This document shows, piece by piece, positions 47,154 to 58,330 of a stretch of DNA of 64,000 nt. Position 1 is the first letter of the stretch, and every line of letters starts with the position of its first letter. The notes below the pieces were generated by a model, which ran no database searches, was not told where the DNA came from, and saw only the letters and a list, made by a program, of their open reading frames with translations. Location of the stretch: NCBI GenBank assembly GCA_030762895.1, contig JAUPTC010000016.1:682001-746000 (forward strand), given 5' to 3'. The DNA is from Sophora flavescens (taxonomy: Eukaryota > Streptophyta > Magnoliopsida > Fabales > Fabaceae). Made by a program: the position numbers and the translations under genes.

Positions 47154-47279
47154 ATATTCAATATTGTATTGTATGTCTTTGCCTCTAAAATGGTTCTGCT
47201 TGGGATCACCAGAAATAAGCATTTACATGCATGCTCCAATGTTTTCAGCTATGTAATACATTCATCAATCTTTTGCTGC

Positions 47280-47342
<63 letters not shown>
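47280..47342. repeat. (AAT)n microsatellite, about 20 units
   Basis: Pure AAT trinucleotide repeat. The paralogous site near 9652 has only AATAATAAT, so the array expanded after the duplication. Confidence 0.95.
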
Positions 47343-47343
<1 letters not shown>

Positions 47344-47435
47344 CCAGTTAATGAATGATGTTTGTAAATATTGGAAACTCTTCTAGATATATATGACGGA
47401 GTTATCATTGAATAAAATCAAATTGAGCATATATA

Positions 47436-47729
47436 CCTCTGATCCATATTATAAGAGATAAAATCCTAAATCACAAAGATTAAGGAAAAGTTTTAAAATA
47501 AGCTAATTGTAATTAATACTCGTATAGATTTATGAAAATACTCTTTCTAATTTTAATTAATACTCCGACGGTATGAAAATTGATATATCTCGTAAATATA
47601 AATCTTATTATAAATAAGGGTTATATTGAAAATTAACATTTAATATATGTGAAAATTGATGCATGTTTCTAATATTTTGGGGAAAAAAAAAGATCCATTA
47701 ATATGTCTTATAATATAAATTGGAGGTAG
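47436..47729. mobile_element. Stowaway-like MITE, 294 bp
   Basis: It is flanked by TA and has ends CCTCTGATCC and GGAGGTAG. Comparison with the paralogous segment near 9800 shows the same surrounding sequence without it, a natural empty site. It is internally related to 10259-10536. Confidence 0.78.
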
Positions 47730-47957
47730 TACTTATTATGGAGCAAAAATATACATAATAGAAATAGTTAACCTGAATTCCTACGAGGAATCCACTGTAT
47801 CCAGCCATTTTTTGAATAGTAAACAAGCTCAAGTTTTGTGTTGATGATCACTCTAAAAATATATATAGGAAAAAAGGTATGTGCACAATGTGAATCATTC
47901 AAAATAATTTACTATATATTGGACTAAGATCACTAAGGTATTATCTAATGGCTTTCA

Positions 47958-48297
<340 letters not shown>

Positions 48298-48417
48298 TAT
48301 ATATATATATGTGTGTGTGTGTCAAGGAGTAATATAAGTTTGTACAAATATCACTACTCTTGAATGTTATCTTATTATTATACATATATGTGCAGCCAGT
48401 TGGATAATTATTAATAT

Positions 48418-48730
48418 TTTTTTTATAAGCAAAAGTATATTAAGATGAGTATAAGGGATATCCAAATCTGTATATACCAGAGAAAAATTAATAACATGTA
48501 CAAAAGAGGAAAATGTTAATTCTTCAATCTCAAGCCTAAGAAACTACATGATTGAAAAACTAGCTAAACCTCACACCCAAAAGAATCATATCCCTTGTAG
48601 CACCAAACAAATAACCTGACCCAATATATCACCTACTTGTCCAAATTAAAAATAGTTACAGACCCAAGCAAAAAACAGTCTCAAACCATGAAGGAACAGA
48701 TGTCAAACACAGGGACCATTATTAATGCTA
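48418..48730 (-). mobile_element. Possible LINE 3'-end fragment
   Basis: The minus strand ends CTTTTGCTTATAAAAAA, a typical 3' end of plant L1 LINEs. The rest is non-coding 3' UTR-like sequence. No ORF2 residue is readable, so this is tentative. Confidence 0.35.
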
Positions 48731-48801
48731 ATGGTGATGTTTTAATGTATTACCTTAAAACCAATAAAAAATAAAATTTCCAAACTTGATTATTATCTTA
48801 A

Positions 48802-48975
48802 GGGTCTTGCTAACGAGGGCCCTAAGGGCATTTCTTTAAGGAACCCACAAAAGAAAAATTTGTATTAAAAACTAAATTTTACACTCTTCGAAATGCTAAA
48901 TACACTATTCCCCATACACATTTTCCTTTTATGGTTCCTTAAATAATATGCTAAGGGCACTTGTTAGCATTCTCC
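48802..48975. mobile_element. Mutator-type MITE, 174 bp
   Basis: A perfect 9-bp duplication TTATCTTAA flanks it (48793-48801, 48976-48984). The ends GGGTCTTGCTAACGAGGGCC and the complement GGAGAATGCTAACAAGTGCC are inverted repeats continuing into TTAAGGAACC. Same family as 15696-15856. Confidence 0.85.
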
Positions 48976-48984
48976 TTATCTTAA

Positions 48985-49596
48985 TATCTCATCGGATGTG
49001 CATGTTAATTTAATGAGTTTTAATAATTCACTATCCTATGAATGTGGAGCATGGCAATTACTCAGATCCGGAGACCAATGACGTGCTGCTTGATAATAAC
49101 CCTCTTCTGATCTCATTTAAAAAGAATCATTGGGAATAAAAAATTAAGTTTAGTACCTAAATTACCCTTCCTCTTATTATTTAAGGTTGTGTTGTTGAGA
49201 ATAAAAGGAGCCATTGGCAAACAAAATTTGTATTAAATGAAGGGTATTTTGAGAATAACTTCATTAAATAAGATGAAAGTACATAGTTGAAATTTGCTTA
49301 TATTTTGGACCAAAAAATTTAGAATTTTTTGCTTATATTATTGACCAGAAGGAGTACACAAGGATTATCTACAACCATTCAGGAAATTTCCAACATAGGG
49401 TAGTGGAAAGCGGAAACAAAGAAAAGTAGTACCTTTTCTTGCATTCGGTACGGCTTAATTAATCAGGTTCTATCAAAGTACCTACTACAGCACCAGAGCT
49501 TTATTTCAACAATCGGTTCTATCAAAGTACCTACTTCAGTTGCCTTTTGGCTATGCTAGGGTTAGCATAAAACTTTGGCTCCCATAGTCGTCCCAT
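48985..49596. other. AT-rich DNA leading to the CACTA insertion site
   Basis: A 22-bp direct repeat, GGTTCTATCAAAGTACCTACT, occurs near 49465 and 49513. The last ~200 bases may be 5' leader of the LINE whose ORF1 resumes after the CACTA at 55642. No gene is seen. Confidence 0.4.
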
Positions 49597-49850
49597 CACT
49601 ACTACAGAAAAGGGTTTTAGTAGCGCACATTTAATAGCGTTTCTAACCGAAACGCTATTAAAAGAGAGGCGGAAGACATTTAATAGTGCTTCCTTGAAGA
49701 AACGCTATTTTAGATATAACCTAAGATAGCGCTTGTTTGAGGAAGCGCTATCTATTTGTGATGAATAGATAGCGCTTTTTTGAGAAAGCGCTATCTATTC
49801 ATAACCTAAGATAGCGTTTGTTTAAGGGAGCGCTGTCTATTCCTTACCCT
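49597..49850. repeat. Left subterminal hairpins of the Pack-CACTA
   Basis: Alternating AATAGCG / AGATAGCGCTT and complementary arms (for example GATAGCGCTTTTTTGAG facing GAAAGCGCTATC) recur every 20-40 bases. Confidence 0.85.
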
Positions 49851-50663
49851 AAAAATAAATGTTTCCCTCCCCCTCCCACTCTCAAAAATTTTGTGGGACT
49901 TCATCTATCGGAACCTCTTCTTTCCCTCCCACCCTATTTCTCCAAACCCTCACCACTCTCGTCTACCACCACCACCTAAGCTACCACCACCGCCGTTCGT
50001 CTACCACCACCACTCTCGTCTCCCTTGTGTCGTAGCCCAGTCGAGCCCGTTCATCTACCACTGTTAGCATCCGAGACCACCACCGCCTCCCATTCTCCTC
50101 TCCTCCTCACCATACCCCCACCTGCAGAACCGTCGCGCGACCCTTGGAGCACCACCGCGAACCATAATTGCTCCGCCCGTCGCCGCGTCACGTTCTCACC
50201 GTCCTAGATGTTGATGCTTTGGAGAGAAACAACTATTGCTAACACCATCAGTAGAATCTATGGTGGTTCCGACGCGATTGAAATGGAGGAAAGGGCGGCG
50301 GCGACAGTGGTAAGGGAAAGGGCCATGACGGGTGGCCGAGAGTGTCTTTGTCTGGCCATCATCGCCGCGCGCCACCATCTCCTACCTCGACCGCATATTG
50401 GTTCGTTCCGGGTAATATAGTTCCAACCCATCATGATCGGTGAACATTCCCTTTTTTTCATGTTCTCCCCTTACCCTTATCAGTGTCCAACTTGTTAATT
50501 TTTCCCCCAACTTGTTACTGTCGATTCTATATAGAAAGGATTTGTTTCTGCTACAAACAAGTATTCAATGTCTGAAATGTAACCAATCTATGTATTTCTC
50601 TATCAAGGTTGGTTTGCATTTATTGGTTTGCCAATAATCATTATGTGCTTTATGATTTCACAG

Positions 50664-50948
50664 AGTCGATACAAGGAGATACAGAGGATTTTGTTAGGAG
50701 AGGAGGAACAAGAGAGGCAGGAAGAGGGAGTGATAGTCAGAGTGTCAAAGGAGCAGGTTCAGGAACTGAGCAGACATGCCAAATCCATCTCAAGAAGAGG
50801 CAGACCCTCTGAATCCGCCCCCTTCAACTTGAGAAGCAATAAACCCATATATTCCAACAAGTTTGGCAACTTGTACGAGATCACCCCAGACAAAAATCCT
50901 CAGTTGGAGGATTTGGAACTCTCTCTCTCTTCCGTGGAGATTAACAAG
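50664..50948 (+). pseudogene. Captured 7S vicilin (beta-conglutin-like) exon
   Basis: The exon is bounded by an acceptor (TTTCACAG) and a donor (GTATAC) and has 95 codons without a stop. It reads SRYKEIQRILLGEEEQERQ, VIVRVSKEQVQELSRHAKS, PSESAPFNLRSNKPIYSNKF, GNLYEITPDKNPQLEDLEL and SSVEIN. This is the linker region and the start of the second cupin domain of legume 7S seed storage globulins, closest from memory to lupin beta-conglutin. Neither cupin barrel is complete, so no storage protein is made. Preserved intron borders show that genomic DNA was captured. It also supports the legume assignment. Confidence 0.88.
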
Positions 50949-51646
50949 GTATACAAACACATAATCATACATACCCATCATTTGCATCTTGGACAACTTG
51001 GTATATCTACAGTCTACACTAACAAACAATACTTATTTTCTTGATTGTTCTGTTTGATTCAAAACTTAGATATAGTGATGGGTCATGCATATTTAAGTTT
51101 TTTGTTGTTAAAGCTATTTTCTTTTCAAGAAATCTAGTAGATGGGGCTATTGAGTTTTGGCACATCCATGTCAAACCACAAACCTTTTAATTTTTAATAA
51201 TTAACAAGATGAAGTGGATTAATTGCTGGCCATTTGAATGTTATCCAATTCTTCGAAACATATGATGTCTGAGAGATTTGAAAGCCATGGTTGTCAGCTT
51301 GTGTCTTATTAGGAAGAATAGCAAGAGCAAAAAAGTGGGGAAAATAAAGGAAAGATGTTTGATGGAGAGTTAAACTAGAAGATTTCAGTAAGAGGGTTGC
51401 TGGGGAAGCATGATTTCGAAGATGAATTTTTATTGAATACATTTACTGCTATTAATCCCATTTTCAGCATCAGCAAATGGTAATGCTATTCCCCAAAATT
51501 CTTAGGAAACACACATAATTCAGTTCATATGATTTAAACTTTTTTCAATTTTACCTTAACAATGTGGAGCATCCTATATAAGTATGATTTGCATTGTTTG
51601 GGATGTTAAATTTCTTGGAATTAAAACTTGGGTGTTTGGATGTAGG

Positions 51647-52771
51647 ATTATGCAGAGCCGATCAAGTTGTTGATTTGTTCCCACTGTGTCTCCCGACATT
51701 ATTGTCCGAGAGGCCAGGTTAGAGGACTGTTGGGAAGTGGCAGAGACTCACTGCGGCTCCTTCTTCCCTGAATATTCCTTCCCGTTAGATTTTGTGCTGA
51801 GGATGGACAGATTGGTAGCTACGTTTGCAGGATTTTCTATACCAAATGGGTGCAAAAAAACCTGTTTGGTTGCTGTTAATGGCAGCTCACTTGATGAAAC
51901 TATCTTATTTGGAAGTAAAGATTTCAAGATTGGTGGTTTTGATGGAAAATTCAGTCTTAACAAGGGATATGTGGCTGGTATCTCGACGGTGAGATCTTTT
52001 GAGACTTTCTTCCTAGAAAGGGGCCGTTGCGACAGAGAAGGTTGGTGAAATAGTAGTCGTTAACTTGCTTAAAATAAACAATAATGTTATTTGTACACTC
52101 AAAATTTGACAACTTTGGAACACCTGTTTAATGGTGTTCAAAATCGTGATTAATGGTGTGTTGGACTTGTTTAATGAGTACATCGGTACTTATATGGATA
52201 ACTTGTTAACTGACAATTTGGATAATGGTATACAAAAGTTTGGTTAATGAAGCTCGGTGGATGATAGTTAATGAGTTATCCAATCTTGGTGTACCCGTTA
52301 ACCAAATTCAATACGTCATTAACCACTATTTTGAACGTTATTAACCAGGTGTCATGGGTGTCGATTTTTCAGGTGTACACATAACTAATAAAATAAAAAT
52401 TCAGATCTGTTCAGATTGATCACCATGACTGTCTTTGATACCTTATATTGACCAAGAACTTTTTGTCTTTTGGTTTATGAAAGCTTTCGAACCCTCTATT
52501 ACCCTTCAAAAGGGTTAACTCATGATTTGATTAATTTTGTATGTGGACATTATGGATGACAATTTTCTTGGTTTACATTTCATTTTGCTGGTGAATTCTT
52601 GTTGATGGATGTAAAATAAGTAATTTTTTTATTGTAGGACTGGAATTGCATATATATCAAATGTCGCAGTCAGAGAGAAATTTAGGCGGAAGGGAATAGC
52701 TAAAAAATTGATAGCAAATGCAGAATCACAGGCTAGAAGTTGGGGCTGTCGTGCTATTGCTTTGCATTGTG
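51647..52771 (+). pseudogene. Captured GNAT N-acetyltransferase fragment, two exons
   Basis: Exon 1 (51647-52039) reads REARLEDCWEVAETHCGSFF, PEYSFPLDFVLRMDRLVA, FSIPNGCKKTCLVAVNGSS and KIGGFDGKFSLNKGY, then after a shift DFLPRKGPLRQRR. Exon 2 (52638-52771) continues TGIAYISNVAVREKFRRKGI and AESQARSWGCRAIALHC. RRKGIA is the acetyl-CoA-binding (Q/R)xxGx(G/A) loop of the GNAT fold. The match is to plastid-type plant GNATs. A one-base deletion near 51690 and a second shift near 51995 break the frame; the C-terminal part of the acetyltransferase domain is missing. The intron keeps GT-AG. Confidence 0.88.
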
Positions 52772-52869
52772 TCCTATCTAACATTTTCAGTCCTGCTGCT
52801 ACTTAGCAATGAAGTGTTATACATATATGTTGAGTGTTGACTTAATCTTATCTTAATATTAATGTCCAG

Positions 52870-53005
52870 GCAAATTGAGCGCGACTGAGAGTTCTTGGAA
52901 GCTGAGGGAATTATGGACTACAGTCTTTTTGTTGGCCTTCATTTTCGTGATGATAATACATATGACACGATGGGATTGTCACCATTTCTTTTGCGCACTG
53001 TGTCT
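52870..53005 (+). pseudogene. Captured PIP5K exon fragment
   Basis: It reads QIERD*EFLEAEGIMDYSLF, VGLHFRDDNTYDTMGLSPF and LLRT, preceded by an acceptor-like TCCAG. This is the hallmark MDYSLLVGLHF region of plant phosphatidylinositol-4-phosphate 5-kinases. The stop stands where Cys is expected in RDCEFLEAE (TGC to TGA). Similarity ends near 53005. It is a short piece of the kinase core and not functional. 53125-53215 holds another short open stretch (SAAAIAKPDAYTEANGM) that I cannot assign. Confidence 0.85.
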
Positions 53006-53419
53006 GTTCTTCATAATCCAACAACATGATGCAGGAGCATGAGTTCAAAATTGATCGGGTGTGAGATCTTCGATTAAAATTTCCATTTTTCCCCTTTATT
53101 TCATTTTATTTCAAGATCAAGAAGACAATTGCATCTAGAGAAGTTTGCAGCATTTGGCTTTGGCGATTTTCTGCTGCTGCCATTGCAAAGCCTGATGCTT
53201 ATACCGAAGCAAATGGTATGGTTCAGTAAGGATGAAAACTGGCATCAGTTCTGTTTTTTTTTTTTTTTTTGATGATAATCAGTTCTATTTATTCTCTCAA
53301 CATAAAAGTGTTATATCGGAGAAAAAGGAGGAAAATCAGAGCTAGTGGTAGGATACGATATCTTCTAAAACATAAGAAGTATAAAACAAGGAAAAGGAAA
53401 GAATCAAGTGGGTGTATGT

Positions 53420-54040
53420 GCTACAAGTGTGAAGAGGAACGTTGTCCTAGGTCTATGTGCTACAAGTGGGTATTTATTTTGTGAAGGCAATTATATTATT
53501 TGTTTATTTCAAGTTTTCAACTTTCAGTGTTCTGATCAAATTTCTTCTACAGGGCATATGGAAGTGGAAAGGAAGACAGTCCTATGTGTGATGTGCCATG
53601 GTATGAAAACAGCAGGATGAAATTGCTGAGACATGTTTCTTTTGTTGATTGCCCGGTAAAGTCACAGACATATCATCTGTTATTTTGGGTTGTCTGTCCC
53701 CCCCCCCCCCCCCCCCACACACACACACCCACAATTTAATTATATCTAGGATATACTAGGGACATACTTTCGTATATTTGCACATTGGTTCTGCATTTTT
53801 TTCCTTATAAATTATTTTTTCTCTCCTTAGCATATTATGTCCCCCAATTCTTCTTGATCCCAGGAAGATATGATTTGTAAGCTCTATTATTGACGAATTA
53901 ATGCTAATTCATTAATTATATCTACAGTTTTCTTGGTTATACATCAATATGGTATTTAGTTTTTACTTTTCCAATTTCCATAGGGCCATGATATTCTCAT
54001 GGCTACAATGCTTAATGGAGCAGCAATCATGGACGGAGCT
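53420..54040 (+). pseudogene. Captured eIF2-gamma fragment, three exons
   Basis: Exon pieces at 53420-53465 (CYKCEEERCPRSMCYK), 53553-53655 (AYGSGKEDSPMCDVPWYENS, RMKLLRHVSFVDCP) and 53994-54040 (GHDILMATMLNGAAIMDGAL) follow in the right order and phase with GT-AG introns. They cover the zinc-knuckle insert and the switch II DCPGH motif of the GTPase domain of translation initiation factor eIF2 gamma. The P-loop exon and everything after LLLI are absent. The captured host sequence is well preserved. Confidence 0.92.
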
Positions 54041-54925
54041 TTGCTGCTCATTAATTAAAGGAGGTGTTGTTGGCGGAAGCATCCTGAGGGTAGGTCCTTT
54101 GATCAATAACTTAATACTACACTTGTCTTCCTAAACTTTTACAATGCACATTTTAACATGTTTAGTCTGTCCTAGAGTTTAAAGGAATGATTCTCTATGT
54201 CCAAAAAGTTTTGCAAATAATGCAAAGTGTGTCAACATGTGCTACATACATGATTGCTTAATGGATGATAAACAAGTGGCCTTAATTTGTTGGCGTCTCA
54301 TTTTTTTTATGCTACTTTTTTGCTTGCATTTTGTCAAAAGACCTTGCGAGTCTCTGTATGCTTTTCTTTTTCCAGACCAGAATAAAGAAATCTGCTTTGT
54401 AATGTGTTTTAATCTATAAACCCATTAAGGAGAGATTTAGTCATTCTAATTTGATTTAATTTTCATTTTGAAGTATTTTCCTGAATGTAAATGCATCACA
54501 TACTCCGACGATCAACTTACTCAACTTAAAGACGAGTGGTGTAGTTATGTGGTTATGAAATTTATCAACAATTAAAGGGTACGACATACTCTGATATTAT
54601 GCTAGCTAGTGTCTCTCCTATATTATTAGACTTGTGTGTATGTGCAAGTGATTTGTATGTGTATCTTATGCAGGCTGACAACAATTAAAGACTTTGTGCG
54701 ATCAAGCAGAAGATGGAAGCAGCATGCACAAATTGTTTATAATTACTTGTTGATTAGCTTGTACACATTGTTAGTATGCATGGTTATTATCTAATGTAGG
54801 TTAGCGACCTTTTGGTTTATGGACTTAAATAGTAGAATTGGTTATGCGTAAGCGTTACCGTGAATTGTGTTAAAGTATATTACTTAATTAATTGGTTATA
54901 TATGCATGATTTTGATATTTGGTTT

Positions 54926-54964
<39 letters not shown>

Positions 54965-55104
54965 TTACCAATATTTATGTAACCTTTATACATTATATAT
55001 GTGTATGTGTGTGATGTACCTAAATGCAGTGTTACTGTGAATTGATGAGGGATGGTTGTGCAGGTGGGAAATGTAGAAAAACAGTGAATAATGAAAAAAA
55101 TGGG
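54041..55104. other. 3' interior of the Pack-CACTA, nothing assigned
   Basis: GGTGTTGTTGGCGGAAGCAT and what follows (54062-54090) no longer match eIF2-gamma. The rest is AT-rich, with an (AT)n run at about 54931-54962. Confidence 0.5.
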
Positions 55105-55641
55105 GGGGGGATAGGTAGCGCTTTCTTTAAAAAAAGTTGTCTAAAGTATAGACAGTGCTTTCTTGAACAAACGCTGTCTAAAGTGACAAAAAGACAGCGC
55201 TTCCTCGAGAAAGCACCGTCTAAAGTATGTAATAGATTGTCTTATTACCAACTTTAGACAGCGCTTTCTTAAGGAAACACTACCTATTCCTACTTTCAGT
55301 AGCGCTACCTATTCCTACTTTCAGTAGCGCTTTCTTGAAAAAACGCTGCCTAAAGTGACAAATAGATAGCGCTTTCTCAAGAAAGCGCTGTCTAAAGTAC
55401 GTAAAAGATTGTCTTATTACCAACTTTAGACGGTGCTTTCTCAAGGAAGCGCTACCTATGTCTTATTACCAACTTTAGACAGCACTTTCTCAAGGAAGCG
55501 CTACCTATTCCTACTTTCAGTAGCGCTTTTTTAAGCGTTATTGAATCTCTCCCACCTTCAGTGGCGGGTGAATAGATAGTGCTTTGAAGTGCTACTAAAG
55601 GCCAAAAAAAAGCGCTGCTGAAGCCCTTTTCTGTAGTAGTG
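55105..55641. repeat. Right subterminal hairpins of the Pack-CACTA
   Basis: More than ten AGCGCTTTCTT and AAGAAAGCGCT arms, with TAGACAGCGC and GTAGCGC variants, run up to the terminal CCCTTTTCTGTAGTAGTG. Confidence 0.88.
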
Positions 55642-55657
55642 CATCCATGGATCTCTC

Positions 55658-57330
55658 ATGTCAAATATTGTTTCCGGAATCAATCTCACCCACATCCATC
55701 CCTTCTTATACCTCTTCTCCTTGTCAGCCCCCTTTCCTTCCTCTTCTCTTTCTCCATCGCAGCATGCTCTCGCCAAAACTTTTGCTCAAGCGTTGAATAA
55801 TGCTTGCGAGATTCCTCTTAGCCAGTTGCCTATCCCGAGACTTATAGGTGATGCGCTTACAGTTAAGATACCTGAAGAAGAGTACAAAGCCGGAGTGGAG
55901 AGCTGCCAGAATAATCTACATGACTGCTTGATGCTTTCAAAGGGTGATGCACCCATCAAAACTAGTGATTTGCGTGTCAAGTTATTGAAACTATGGAACC
56001 CAATTCAGAACTGGAAGATGACTCTGATTGGGAAAGGGTTCTTTGAGTTTTCTTTCTCCTCAGTTGAAGACATGAGGAAGGTTCTATCGGTTGGATCATG
56101 GAACACAAATCCAGGGACGTTGAGGCTATTCTCTTGGACGACAGATTTTTGCCCGAATCCAGTGAAACAGACAAACACTCAGTGCTGGATCAGAATCATT
56201 GGATTACCTTAGGAGTATTGGAGGCCTAAAATCCTCTTTGCCATTGCTAGAGGGGTGGGAATTCCTCTCTCTTTGGATGATGCTACCCTTAACAAAACTC
56301 TTGGGCACTTTGCAAGAGTTTTGGTGGATGTGGATTTGCTTAAGCCCCTTCAAGAACAAATCATGGCAGAAAGGGAGAAATTTTCTTTTTCGATGAGAAT
56401 TGAGTATGAGTATTTGCCACTATTCTGTAATGCTTGTGCAATAATTGGCCATTCACTATCAGACTATAAGAAAAACCTTCCTGCGAGAGAGGGTATCAAG
56501 AAAGATAATAATGTGGTCAAGAAACCAAGAATGCAATATGTGCCTAAACAGGTTGGATCAAAAAATAATGATGTTGATATTAATCTTAACAAAGACAAGG
56601 AGGTTATTAATGCTGTTAGTGTTACTAATAAAGGCAAGGAGGTTATGGTTGATAGCAGGCCTTATCTGCATGAGGGTTAATCCAGTAAAGGTCAGATGCA
56701 GTATGTGATTAATGATACTCATCAAGAGTTGCCAATAGTCCCTTTGAATGCCAAGAACCAGAATGATGGGCCTCAGGTTGACAAGGGTATAGAAATTATA
56801 GTTGAGGATTCTCCACAAAGTAACTATGAGGGGAGGATTGTTTCGAAATTCCTGCCTAAGGATGCTAATCACATAGTGGAGATGATTTCAGAAAATGATA
56901 GAATTGTCTATGCTTCTCCAATGAATCAGTTGCTTGAGCAAAAAGAAGATGATGATCTAGACTCTGAAAACCTAATTGATGATGTTAATCATGTTAACAA
57001 GGAGGATGTTGGTCCAAAATAAGTCTGAGTCATTGATTCATGATGAAGAGGGGGTTGTTTCGAATAAGGAAATTACTGATTCTCATAGTGAAGATAAGCC
57101 AGATTCTTCTTACTCAACATATCCTTTGCTGGATGATATCCAAATGCCTAATGTGGTGCAAAAAGACATGCAGATTGTATCAAAATTTTGGGCAGATCAA
57201 GTCCAAGAAGAGGAAGCTGATGAATCAATTTCAGACTTTAGAGATGATGGTAAGGATGGTGATTTCACTCATGTTCTTTCAAAGTAACAGAAGAATAAAT
57301 TGAGACAAGGTAAGAAAGTTAAGTCTAAGA
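55658..57330 (+). pseudogene. L1-type LINE ORF1 (DUF4283 plus zinc knuckle)
   Basis: One frame from 55658 reads LAKTFAQALNNACEIPLSQL, VKIPEEEYKAGVESCQNNLH, KLWNPIQNWKMTLIGKGFFE, VLSVGSWNTNPGTLRLFSW and TNTQCWIRIIGLP, the DUF4283 domain. After TAG at 56210, where Gln is expected, it continues EYWRPKILFAIARGVGIPLS, then FCNACAIIGHSLSDYKK, a zinc-knuckle relic (last Cys replaced by Tyr). TAA at 56680 and a frameshift near 57015 follow, then an acidic C-terminus to about 57285. The Pack-CACTA inserted just upstream. An intact protein would bind LINE RNA. Confidence 0.88.
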
Positions 57331-57373
57331 CTCATAACACCTGAGCAAGGGCAGGTTATAAAAATGTTACTTG

Positions 57374-57895
57374 ATGAAAGTCCTTTTCTGGAATGTGAGG
57401 GGCCTGGGTACTAAAGATACTAGGCTGGTTTTGAAAATTTTTTGTAAGAAATACGATCCCAATTTGGTTCTACTGGCTGAGCTCTGGATTGCTTTTGACA
57501 AGATTGCTGCTAGTTTTTGGAAATCTCTTGGTTTGAAACTCTTTATGATGAATGACAGAGGCAATAGGTTGCCTAATATTTGGTGTCTTTGCTCGACATC
57601 TATGTCCCCAACTATGATTGCAAGCTCAACTCAACATTGCTCTTTCTCTGTCAATGATAATAATTAAAGGGTTTGTATTCTGCTGTATATGCATCAACCA
57701 CTATTCAAGGCAGAAGGCAATTATGCCAGGAACTCACTACTGTTATGTCAAGCTCCATGGACTTTCATTGGGGATTTTAATGCTGTGATGGGAGCTCATG
57801 AGAAAAGATGGGGAAACCTTTTTGTTAGACAATCTTGTAATGATTTTAGTGGCAGGACAGATGTCAACAGTCTTACTCATGTGTCAACCAGAGGT
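57374..57895 (+). pseudogene. LINE ORF2 endonuclease, truncated
   Basis: MKVLFWNVRGLGTKDTRLVL is the standard start of plant L1 ORF2. LVLLAELWIAFD, FWKSLGLKLFMMNDRGN, then PWTFIGDFNAVMGAHEKR and DVNSLTHVSTRG follow: the apurinic-endonuclease-like domain with its GDFNA motif. The usual NExE motif reads AELW. A TAA stands at 57664. The frame ends abruptly at 57895, where another CACTA-type end begins; the reverse transcriptase part is not in the window. Confidence 0.88.
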
Positions 57896-58330
57896 CGCTA
57901 CAAAAAAAGGTTATTTAGCAACCAAAAATAGTGACCGAATTTGTTGGTTGCTGTTTGCGACCGAAATGGCGACCGATTGTAGGATCTAAATCAAACACTG
58001 ATTAGAGTTGATATTGCGACCGAAATAACAACCGAAATAGAGCGTAGCAGAGTTATCGGTCTCTATTTCGGTCACAAAATAAAGGAAAGTAAAAGTCAAA
58101 ATTTTATGACTTTTTAGCGACCGAAATGGCGATTGAGTTAAATGCAACGGTTAAATTTTATTTATCTTTGCGACCGATATTAAATCGATCGCTAAACGGC
58201 ACGTAAAAAATTAAAATAGAGCGTATTAGTGACCGAACTTTAAATCGGTCGCTAAATTTATGAATTCAAATTTCAAATCAACCCGTTTAGAGACTGAAAT
58301 AGCGACCGAATGTTTCGGTCGCTAATATTA
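57896..58330 (+). mobile_element. Left end of another CACTA-type element
   Basis: CGCTACAAAAAAAGG, a CACTA end with one changed base, is followed by dense TAGCGACCGAAAT / ATTTCGGTCGCTA hairpins. It breaks the LINE endonuclease frame at 57895. The matching right end was not found, so the element is either truncated by the Athila insertion or extends beyond the window. Confidence 0.7.

Larger units (their letters stand above)
49597..55641 (+). mobile_element. CACTA transposon with captured host genes (Pack-CACTA), 6,045 bp
   Basis: The ends are perfect 18-bp inverted repeats CACTACTACAGAAAAGGG, flanked by the 3-bp duplication CAT (49594-49596, 55642-55644). Subterminal hairpins of the AGCGC(T)TTCTT type occupy both ends (to about 49850 and from about 55105). 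The interior lacks any transposase and holds plus-strand exon fragments of at least four unrelated host genes: vicilin, GNAT acetyltransferase, PIP5K and eIF2-gamma. A GC-rich leader-like stretch (49910-50350) could drive a chimeric transcript. Comparable gene-capturing CACTA elements are known from soybean (Tgm-Express1). Confidence 0.95.

Noticed and set aside
47280..47342. Poly-Asn reading frame
   Set aside because: It is only the translation of an (AAT)n microsatellite.
50664..50948. Functional seed-storage vicilin gene
   Set aside because: Only one exon is present, inside a CACTA element, with neither cupin domain complete.
53125..53215. Fifth captured gene (SAAAIAKPDAYTEANGM)
   Set aside because: Too short and no family recognised. 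It may be a host exon, but I could not support a call.
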